Origin: Pontiellaceae bacterium
Lineage (GTDB): Bacteria; Verrucomicrobiota; Kiritimatiellia; Kiritimatiellales; Pontiellaceae
Reading direction: 5' to 3'
Assembly: GCA_016937035.1 (NCBI GenBank)
Contig: JAFGWS010000085.1
Location: forward strand, 1 to 17,183
Length of the DNA: 17,183 bases
This document shows positions 5,858 to 17,183 of this stretch, one piece after another. Both the position numbers and the translations under genes were made by a program. Below the pieces are notes generated by a model. The model worked only from the letters and a program-made list of their open reading frames with translations, had not been told where the DNA came from and made no database searches. How positions within the stretch are numbered: the stretch's first letter is position 1; the number at the start of each line of letters is the position of its first letter.

Positions 5858-7171
5858 ATGATAACTTTTCTTCTCATTGTCGCGATGGTCTTTCTCTTTG
5901 GAATCACTGTTTTTGTGCACGAATTCGGCCATTTTATCGTCGCGCGAAAATGCGGGCTCGTCGTCGAAACCTTTTCCATCGGCATGGGCCCGGCGCTCTG
6001 GAAAAAGGAAATTGGAGGCATTACCTACAAAATCGGGGCGTTCCCCATTGGCGGCTACGTTTCCCTCCCCCAACTCGATCCTGCCGGCATGGAAAAAATG
6101 CAGGGCAACAACGAAAATGATCGCGGAGAGCTTCCCGAGATTTCCCCATGGAAAAAGATCGCCGTTGCATTCGCCGGCCCTACGTTCAATATTCTCTTTG
6201 CAATCCCGTTGGCGTGGTTGGTTACTTTTTCCGAACCCATCCCTGGTCATACCACGATCGGCGCTGTAGCAGAAGAAAGTGAAGCTTACGAAAAGGGACT
6301 GCGTGAAGGAGATACGATTCTGGCCGTTAACGGAAAATCCGTCCCGGGTTGGTATGACATTGTGGTGGAAGATCTATTGACCAAAGAAAGCGGATCCATA
6401 GAGCTTCTTATTGATTCTGGCTCAATGACCAATCAAGTAAAACTTTCCTCAAAGTCAACAATAGAAATGATGGCACCAGCCATGCGGCCACTGATTTCAA
6501 AAGTAACATCTAAAGACCCGGCGGATATTGCAGGGTTGAAAACCGGAGATCTCATCACTGCCATTAACGGAAAGCCCGTCAAATGGTGGCACGAACTCTC
6601 ACCGAGCTTACAAGAATACGGCAACAAAGAAATCACGATCACCGTACTACGGGGGAAAACATCCATCACCACGAAGATCACCCCAAAGTATACCACCGAA
6701 AAGGACCCTGAAACCGAAGAGGAAACCACACGGGTCATCATCGGCGTTGCTCCCGGAGATCCAGGCATGTTGCCATGGACGATGGAAGGAAATGTTTTCC
6801 AGCAAATCAATAACGACGGCACGAAAATATTCCGATTACTGAAGGCCCTCACCTCAAAATCAGAAGCAAAAGACGCGGTTGGCAATATCGGGGGCCCCGT
6901 CTCCATTTTCAGCATGTTTTGGTTCGCACTGAAACTCGGCATCTTCTACGCCATCGGCTTTACCCGGTTTATTAACATCAATCTGGCCATACTCAACCTC
7001 TTGCCGATTCCTGTTCTCGACGGCGGCCACATCTGTTTCTCGCTCTGGGAAGGCATTACCCGCCGCAAAGTTCATCCAAAGATCATTGCTACGCTGGTCA
7101 ATGTCTTTGCCATCCTGCTGATCGGCGCGATGCTCCTCCTGACGTGGCGCGATCTCGGCCGCTTTTTCTAA
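5858..7171 (+). CDS. rseP: RIP zinc metalloprotease, site-2 protease family
   Basis: A 437-residue inner-membrane intramembrane protease of the RseP/YaeL type, which cleaves transmembrane anchors of anti-sigma factors and remnant signal peptides. The first transmembrane helix carries the zinc site HEFGH (21-25). Two PDZ domains follow (about 135-205 and 215-275, the second with KTGDLITAINGKPV). The second metal motif LDGGH (387-391) and a final helix end the protein. The Shine-Dalgarno is weak (the 34 bases after cdsA are C/A-rich), so it may be expressed by read-through from cdsA. Many bacteria have dxr between cdsA and rseP; here it is absent. The PDZ-coding stretch is visibly AT-richer than both ends (23 of 60 G/C in 6421-6480). 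An in-frame, coding-looking tail follows the TAA stop and is described separately. Confidence 0.95.
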   Translation: MITFLLIVAMVFLFGITVFVHEFGHFIVARKCGLVVETFSIGMGPALWKKEIGGITYKIGAFPIGGYVSLPQLDPAGMEKMQGNNENDRGELPEISPWKKIAVAFAGPTFNILFAIPLAWLVTFSEPIPGHTTIGAVAEESEAYEKGLREGDTILAVNGKSVPGWYDIVVEDLLTKESGSIELLIDSGSMTNQVKLSSKSTIEMMAPAMRPLISKVTSKDPADIAGLKTGDLITAINGKPVKWWHELSPSLQEYGNKEITITVLRGKTSITTKITPKYTTEKDPETEEETTRVIIGVAPGDPGMLPWTMEGNVFQQINNDGTKIFRLLKALTSKSEAKDAVGNIGGPVSIFSMFWFALKLGIFYAIGFTRFININLAILNLLPIPVLDGGHICFSLWEGITRRKVHPKIIATLVNVFAILLIGAMLLLTWRDLGRFF

Positions 7172-7282
7172 AAAGCGCCTGCCGAGCAAATCGATAAACC
7201 GTCCGAAAATCCAGAGGCGACCGACGGCGAATCTGAAGTACCGTCGTCAGCGTCTGCTGAACCGGACATCGGTGCCCCGTGA
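7172..7282 (+). other. In-frame acidic/Pro-rich tail after rseP stop
   Basis: Directly after the rseP TAA, 36 sense codons continue in the same frame to a TGA at 7280-7282. They encode a hydrophilic tail rich in Ala, Pro, Glu, Asp and Ser, beginning KAPAEQID and ending EPDIGAP, with no hydrophobic run. Such tails are common C-terminal extensions on bacterial membrane proteins. I read this as an ancestral RseP C-terminus cut off by a nonsense change in the TTTTTCTAAAAA stretch, or a stop that is sometimes read through. A sequencing error is possible, and so is chance. Confidence 0.45.
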
Positions 7283-7379
7283 GCCGATCCTATTCCGAAT
7301 GGTTCCGGGGTTCATAGCTGGACCGTTCTTCTGCAACCTTGATGAGCTGCGAATCCGCACCAATAATTGTAACAGGCTG

Positions 7380-8534
7380 TCAGATAAAAAGTTCATCCAC
7401 CTGGTCCCATGGTACAATCTCTGTATCGTTCCGTCGCATCCGTTTTTCCCCGCAATACACAATCGACTTTGATTTCACGACAGCATTCTTTTCCAACACA
7501 GTCAGCCCCTTGAAAAAGCCGGACGAAATGGTCATTGCGGACTTCACCTCCCACGCCGACAGCTGCGCACCATCCTCTGCCAACAAATCGACCTCGTTAC
7601 CGTTGCTGTCACGATAGAACCAGAACCTATCGCTTAACCCCGCATGGGCGCACTGCTTAAAGGCCTCGCCAACAACAAAGGTCTCAAACAGCTCTCCACG
7701 CAGTGGATGACTGCTCAAATGCTCCGGCTTTTGAATTCCAATCAGAAAACAGGCCAGCCCTGTATCCATAAAATAGAGTTTAGGGCTTTTCACCAGCCGT
7801 TTTCCAATATTGGCATGCCATGGGCGAAGCAGCTTGATGATCCCGCTCGCCTGCAAAACCGACAGCCAACTCTTGATCGTATTGTGTGTTACGCCGCACT
7901 CACCCCCCAGCGACTGCATATTCAACAGCTGGCCGGTTCGCCCCGCGCACAACTTGAGAAACGTCCCGAAACGATCCAAATCGCTGACCGCTAATATTTG
8001 CCGCACATCCCGCTCAATATAGGTGGATACATAAAAGGAAAGAGCCTCCGTTGGGTTCAACCCCTGATCATGGATACGCGGATAGAATCCGGAATAAAGC
8101 ATTTCGTTCACCGAGGCAGGTGCGGTTCCTCCATAAAGCTCCCCATACGAAAAAGGAAACAGCCGGGCAACCGCTGTCCGACCGGCCAGCGACTGGGCAA
8201 CCGGCTCCATCATTTCAAACTGCCGCGAACCCGTCAGAATAAACATGCCCGGCTCTCGACGCTTATCCACCAGCGTCTGGATATAGGACAAAAGTCCGGG
8301 TACATACTGGATTTCATCCAGAACCGCCCCGCTCGAAATTTCATTCAAAAATCCACGCGGATCGGTCCGCGCAAAGTCGCGGTTATCCAAGTCCTCCAGT
8401 GACAGATAAGGCTTATCTGAAAACAGAGCCTGGCACAGGGTCGTCTTTCCCGACTGCCTCGGCCCCGTCACTGTAACCACTGGATACTGTCCGGCCCACT
8501 GCTTCAGTTTTTCACCTAGTCGTCGATTCAACAT
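7380..8534 (-). CDS. ATPase with DUF4143 domain (AAA_14 family)
   Basis: A 384-residue protein of the widespread AAA_14-DUF4143 family. The Walker A loop is GPRQSGKTTL (24-33), Walker B ends in DE (73-74, LDEIQ), and a sensor-like LTGSRQ follows (100-105). The C-terminal DUF4143 part has a helical winged region and then EVDLLAEDG...AWEVKS, which resembles the D...ExK core of PD-(D/E)XK nucleases. The biochemical role of the family is unsettled. Proposals in the literature include addiction-like or defence-linked behaviour, and I claim neither. The ATG at 8534 has no Shine-Dalgarno but overlaps the stop of a 39-codon reading frame upstream. A perfect inverted repeat lies 14 bases before the start. 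Its orientation opposes both the rseP operon and the restriction operon, so it is an independent accessory gene. Confidence 0.9.
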   Translation of the reverse strand: MLNRRLGEKLKQWAGQYPVVTVTGPRQSGKTTLCQALFSDKPYLSLEDLDNRDFARTDPRGFLNEISSGAVLDEIQYVPGLLSYIQTLVDKRREPGMFILTGSRQFEMMEPVAQSLAGRTAVARLFPFSYGELYGGTAPASVNEMLYSGFYPRIHDQGLNPTEALSFYVSTYIERDVRQILAVSDLDRFGTFLKLCAGRTGQLLNMQSLGGECGVTHNTIKSWLSVLQASGIIKLLRPWHANIGKRLVKSPKLYFMDTGLACFLIGIQKPEHLSSHPLRGELFETFVVGEAFKQCAHAGLSDRFWFYRDSNGNEVDLLAEDGAQLSAWEVKSAMTISSGFFKGLTVLEKNAVVKSKSIVYCGEKRMRRNDTEIVPWDQVDELFI

Positions 8535-8647
8535 GGCGTCAAACTATACATTTTATGCAAAATGTCAACCGCGTTTACAATCTGCATAAAAAGCCCTGAC
8601 TTTTCCGGCTCGGCGATCCGACCGTTGAGATTTTCAGCGCGTTTCAT
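8528..8647 (-). pseudogene. Small ORF with RT-like N-terminus (relic)
   Basis: A 39-codon frame begins at ATG 8647 with a good Shine-Dalgarno (AAGGA at 8656-8660) and stops across the start of the DUF4143 gene. The first 15 residues, MKRAENLNGRIAEPE, resemble the conserved opening of reverse transcriptases of the diversity-generating or group-II-like type (MKR..NL...I.EPENL). The resemblance ends at residue 16, and no polymerase motif follows. I take it as a truncated gene start whose remaining codons are chance sequence, though it may still be translated and coupled to the ATPase. The match is short and made from memory of the family, so confidence is limited. Confidence 0.4.
8548..8565 (-). 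promoter_or_regulatory. Palindrome and promoter-like region of DUF4143 gene
   Basis: ACATTTT and AAAATGT form a perfect 7-base inverted repeat around a 4-base centre, ending 14 bases from the ATG at 8534. On the - strand it overlaps TTGACA (8563-8568) and is followed by TATAGT, but these are only 14 bases apart. An alternative pair, TTGTAA and CATAAA, has 17-base spacing. A dimeric repressor binding here would block either promoter. The regulator is unknown. Confidence 0.4.
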
Positions 8648-8662
8648 GGACAAAATCCTTCG

Positions 8663-8715
8663 GGAGTGCGGCGGCTGGACGCCGCTTTTAAAGCGCAGTC
8701 AAGCCTGCGCACTCC
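8663..8715. repeat. REP-like compound palindrome
   Basis: Outer arms GGAGTGCG (8663-8670) and CGCACTCC (8708-8715) enclose two smaller hairpins: GCGGC/GCCGC (8671-8685) and GCGCAG/CTGCGC (8693-8710). A symmetric GCTTTTAAAGC centre (8684-8694) lies between them. The compound cloverleaf shape is typical of dispersed palindromic elements. It separates the FGE fragment from the RT-like fragment. Confidence 0.7.
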
Positions 8716-8747
8716 AGGGAGGCGCCGCCCGGCCGAGAACCCTTTTC

Positions 8748-8888
8748 TTGAATATAGCACGGCGTCCGCTCCTCCATCTCGCTGAGGGCGTTGCACCACT
8801 TTATCACATCATACCAATTGACCGTCTGCACCGGATGACCCGGGCGCGCCTCAAAGCAAGGGACGAACAACGAAGAAAAGGACGGCAA
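8748..8888 (-). pseudogene. FGE/sulfatase-modifying-factor domain fragment
   Basis: Translated on the - strand, residues at 8751-8855 contain HPVQTVNWYDVIKWCNAL followed by SEMEERTPCY. This is a very characteristic stretch of the formylglycine-generating enzyme (SUMF1/EgtB/PvdO) fold, where the Trp-Tyr-Asp and Cys-Asn motifs are conserved. Only about 35 residues of a domain that normally has over 200 remain. There is no upstream signal or start matching the family. The downstream part is replaced from about 8750 by GC-rich palindromic DNA. It is a relic. FGE-fold proteins are common in PVC bacteria and are also targets of diversity-generating retroelements. Confidence 0.65.
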
Positions 8889-9175
8889 TAACTGAAAGGA
8901 CGAAAAGCTTTTTGTCGCTTCGGTCGTTGGGGTCTTTCAAACGATCCCTTGTAGGGCTGGAACGGGCAGCGCCCTTCCAGCCGCGAAGCGAAGGTCGTTG
9001 ACCATTCGCACCCTGCAATGCCCGGCCGCCGATCCGCCCTGCCGAAAAATGTTCTTTCCCCTTTTTCTTCCCAATGGGTATGGATACTATGAAACCGTTT
9101 TTTGAGGTTTGCAGGACGGTATGCCGGGCATGACGGCGGACGGTTTGGGTGGATTGGCGTTATTTTGGAGACTAC
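8889..9175. other. Gap upstream of restriction operon
   Basis: No gene is seen in these 287 bases. They hold a strong hairpin (8955-8982), a smaller palindrome ATGCCGGGCAT (9121-9131) and the hsdM Shine-Dalgarno GGAG (9167-9170). A 9-base inverted pair, ATGCCCGGC at 9018 and GCCGGGCAT at 9123, brackets the presumed promoter region. I could not choose a convincing -35/-10 pair. Confidence 0.4.
8955..8982. repeat. Strong hairpin upstream of hsdM
   Basis: GGCTGGAA (8955-8962) pairs with TTCCAGCC (8975-8982). After a bulged C, GGGC (8964-8967) pairs with GCCC (8971-8974). That gives 12 base pairs around a 3-base loop. No T run follows on either strand, so it is more like a dispersed palindromic repeat than a terminator. 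Confidence 0.65.
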
Positions 9176-15211
<6,036 letters not shown>

Positions 15212-15356
15212 GCTGGTCAATGTCGGGTGCAGGAGGTGGCGCACAGCGTTTCTGGACCTGGGTTCTTTTTCCCGTTTTTCTTTGTGCTATTCGCCGGCAT
15301 TTCCCGCTATGCTCCGCGTCATCTTTTTCAACGTACCGGAATGAGGGGAAAACAGC

Positions 15357-17183
15357 ATGATTTATAGAATTGAAATCGGTTTAAAAGACGGCGTGCCGGA
15401 CGCACGTGGACGCGGCGTAATTCATCGGGCGCACGGCGCTCTGAAACTGGAGATTGCCGAATGCCGCACGCGCGATGTGTATAAAGTGGTCGCCAATATC
15501 GATGCCGCAACGGCCGCGACGGTACAGAAAGCCTTTGTCGATCCGGTGGTGGCTGAATCGGCAATGGACCGCCTGCCCGCTCCGGAATCGTTCGACTGGA
15601 TGCTCGAAGTGGGCTTTAAGCCCGGCGTGACCGACAACGTCGGCCGCACCGCTCGCGGCGCCCTGAAGGATATTGTCGGGCGCGAACTGGTGTGGGAGGA
15701 GCAGGTATATACCTGCATTCAATATTTCCTCTCCGGCAATCTTTCCCGTGAAGATGTGGAGCGCCTCGGCAAAGACCTGCTGGCCAACACCCTGATTCAG
15801 ACAATCTCTGTATTCTCGAAAGAGGAGTGGCTGACGGCGGAGCCGGACATAACCGCGCCGATTTTTGATGATCATCCTGAAATCAAGGTCAATACCATCG
15901 AGCTGCCCGATGACGACACGGCGCTGATGAAGATTTCGAACGACGGCATTCTATCGCTCTCGCTCGACGAGATGCGCGCGATCCGTAGCCACTATCTGAG
16001 CGACGCAGTGAAAACGCACCGCGCTCAGCTGGGTCTGCCGGAATGGCCGACCGACGTTGAGCTCGAATGTATTGCACAGACCTGGTCGGAGCACTGCTCG
16101 CACAAAATTTTTGCCGGCACGGTTAACTACACCGATACCGAAACCGGCGAAACCGAAACGATCCATTCGCTCTATAAAACCTACGTTAAAGCCTCCACCA
16201 AGAAGGTTGAGGAGTCGATCGACTGGCTGGTCTCGGTCTTTACCGACAATGCCGGCGTGGTCAAATTCGACGACAAGCAGCACATTGTTTATAAGGTGGA
16301 AACGCACAACTCGCCCTCCGCGCTCGATCCCTACGGCGGATCGATGACCGGAATCGTCGGCGTAAACCGCGACCCAATGGGCACCGGCATGGCGGCGGAG
16401 CTGGTCTCCAACGTCTGGGGCTACTGCTTGGGGTCCCCCTTTTATGATAAACCGGTTCCGGAAGGCCTGATGCATCCGCGCCGTATCCGCGACGGCGTAC
16501 ACGAAGGCGTGATCGACGGCGGAAACCAGTCGGGCATTCCGTACAGCCGCGGGTTTGAGTGTTTCGACGAACGCTACCTCGGTAAGCCGCTGGTCTATTG
16601 CGGCACGCTCGGTAAGATGCCGGTGGAAGTCGGCGGGCGTCCTTCCGAACGCAAAGAGATTGAAGTGGGCGACTGGACGGTCATGTGCGGCGGACGCATC
16701 GGCAAAGACGGCATCCACGGCGCAACGTTCTCGTCCGAGGAACTACGCACGGAATCGCCGGCACAGGCGGTACAGATCGGCGACCCGCTGACCCAGCGCA
16801 AGCTGTATGAATTTTTGATCGAGGCGCGCGACCTCGGCCTCTACCGCTGTATCACCGATAACGGCGCGGGCGGCATCTCCTGCTCCTTCGGCGAAATGGG
16901 CAAATATTCCGGCGGCTGCGAATGCGAGCTGAAGGATGCGCCGCTGAAATATGAAGGGCTCCAGCCGTGGGAAATTCTGGTTTCCGAGGCACAGGAGCGC
17001 ATGACGCTCGCCGTCCAGCCCGAGTGCCGCGAGGCGTTCGAAAAGCTGGCGAAGCAGCGCGATGTGGAAGTGGCGTTCATGGGCCGTTACAACGACTCCG
17101 GCTACTTTACGGTTAAATACGACGGCAAGGTGATCGCCAGCCTCGATATGGATTTCCTCTACGAAACCGGCTGCCCGACGCTG
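15357..17183 (+). CDS. purL: Phosphoribosylformylglycinamidine synthase, 5' part
   Basis: The frame is open for 609 codons to the window end, so the gene is partial. The enzyme converts FGAR, glutamine and ATP to FGAM in purine synthesis. The N-terminus has two PurS-like segments in tandem: residues 1 to about 75 (YRIEIGLKDGVPDARG) and about 80-160 (MLEVGFKPGVTDNVGR). This is the PurS-dimer-like arrangement of fused PurS-PurL proteins. The PurL body follows with TWSEHCSHK, the ATP/metal segment YKVETHNSPSALDPYGG, GGRIGKDGIHGATFSS and QIGDPLTQRK...TDNGAGGISCSFGEMG. The ATG has GAGGGG 8 bases upstream. The 145-base gap after hsdR shows no clear terminator. A glutaminase domain may follow beyond the window or be a separate purQ. 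Confidence 0.95.
   Translation, partial: MIYRIEIGLKDGVPDARGRGVIHRAHGALKLEIAECRTRDVYKVVANIDAATAATVQKAFVDPVVAESAMDRLPAPESFDWMLEVGFKPGVTDNVGRTARGALKDIVGRELVWEEQVYTCIQYFLSGNLSREDVERLGKDLLANTLIQTISVFSKEEWLTAEPDITAPIFDDHPEIKVNTIELPDDDTALMKISNDGILSLSLDEMRAIRSHYLSDAVKTHRAQLGLPEWPTDVELECIAQTWSEHCSHKIFAGTVNYTDTETGETETIHSLYKTYVKASTKKVEESIDWLVSVFTDNAGVVKFDDKQHIVYKVETHNSPSALDPYGGSMTGIVGVNRDPMGTGMAAELVSNVWGYCLGSPFYDKPVPEGLMHPRRIRDGVHEGVIDGGNQSGIPYSRGFECFDERYLGKPLVYCGTLGKMPVEVGGRPSERKEIEVGDWTVMCGGRIGKDGIHGATFSSEELRTESPAQAVQIGDPLTQRKLYEFLIEARDLGLYRCITDNGAGGISCSFGEMGKYSGGCECELKDAPLKYEGLQPWEILVSEAQERMTLAVQPECREAFEKLAKQRDVEVAFMGRYNDSGYFTVKYDGKVIASLDMDFLYETGCPTL

Noticed and set aside
5823..5858. Missing dxr between cdsA and rseP as a deletion scar
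   Set aside because: dxr is often elsewhere in the genome, and the 34-base gap shows no remnant, so absence here alone means little.
8562..8891. 109-codon + strand frame
   Set aside because: It runs through the palindromic repeat and antisense to the FGE fragment, has no ribosome site and has an Arg-rich noise composition.
15951..16718. 255-codon - strand frame within purL
   Set aside because: The + strand frame carries PurL catalytic motifs throughout, so the - frame is a shadow.

Overview
This window looks like chromosome of a Gram-negative-type bacterium. My best guess is the PVC superphylum (Verrucomicrobiota or Kiritimatiellota). The guess rests on the kinds of proteins present: a four-helix-bundle/IVP-family gene, a formylglycine-generating-enzyme (FGE) relic, a PurS-PurL fusion and a CdsA with a variant signature. 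It does not rest on any marker gene, and no rRNA or tRNA gene is visible.

Layout. (1) 1-2514, accessory: heptamer-repeat debris, a small lipoprotein with cystatin hallmarks (219-620, +), a tandem-repeat spacer, an AT-rich tyrosine-phosphatase lipoprotein (833-2041, -) that looks horizontally acquired, then a 473-base gap holding a hexamer tract and an orphan rho-independent terminator. (2) 2515-7171, core, all +: purA, a four-helix-bundle gene, uppS, cdsA and rseP. uppS-cdsA-rseP is the familiar isoprenoid carrier, phospholipid and site-2 protease block, here without dxr. (3) 7172-9175, scarred DNA: an in-frame, coding-looking tail behind the rseP stop, a DUF4143 ATPase (-), and two pseudogene-like fragments on the - strand (an RT-like N-terminus and an FGE piece) around palindromic repeats. 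(4) 9176-15211, a complete GC-rich type I restriction-modification operon, hsdM-hsdS-hsdR, with tightly overlapping genes. (5) 15357-17183, the 5' part of a large purL with PurS-like repeats, running off the window.

The most interesting structure is at 3784-4251. A gene of the 23S-rRNA-intervening-sequence-protein/Avd-like four-helix-bundle family is bracketed by inverted 7-bp tandem repeats, GATTGNT-type on the left and CAATCCC-type on the right. It sits exactly between purA and uppS. The left repeats include the purA stop codon. The right repeats are translated as the first 19 residues after Met of UppS, whose start codon lies 7 bases past the four-helix stop and has no Shine-Dalgarno. A similar lone heptamer tract occurs at 114-155. 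The second point of note is the juxtaposed FGE and RT-like fragments (8528-8888, -), which could be the remains of a diversity-generating retroelement. Avd proteins of such elements are relatives of the four-helix-bundle family.

All identifications come from reading motifs by eye. No database search was run.
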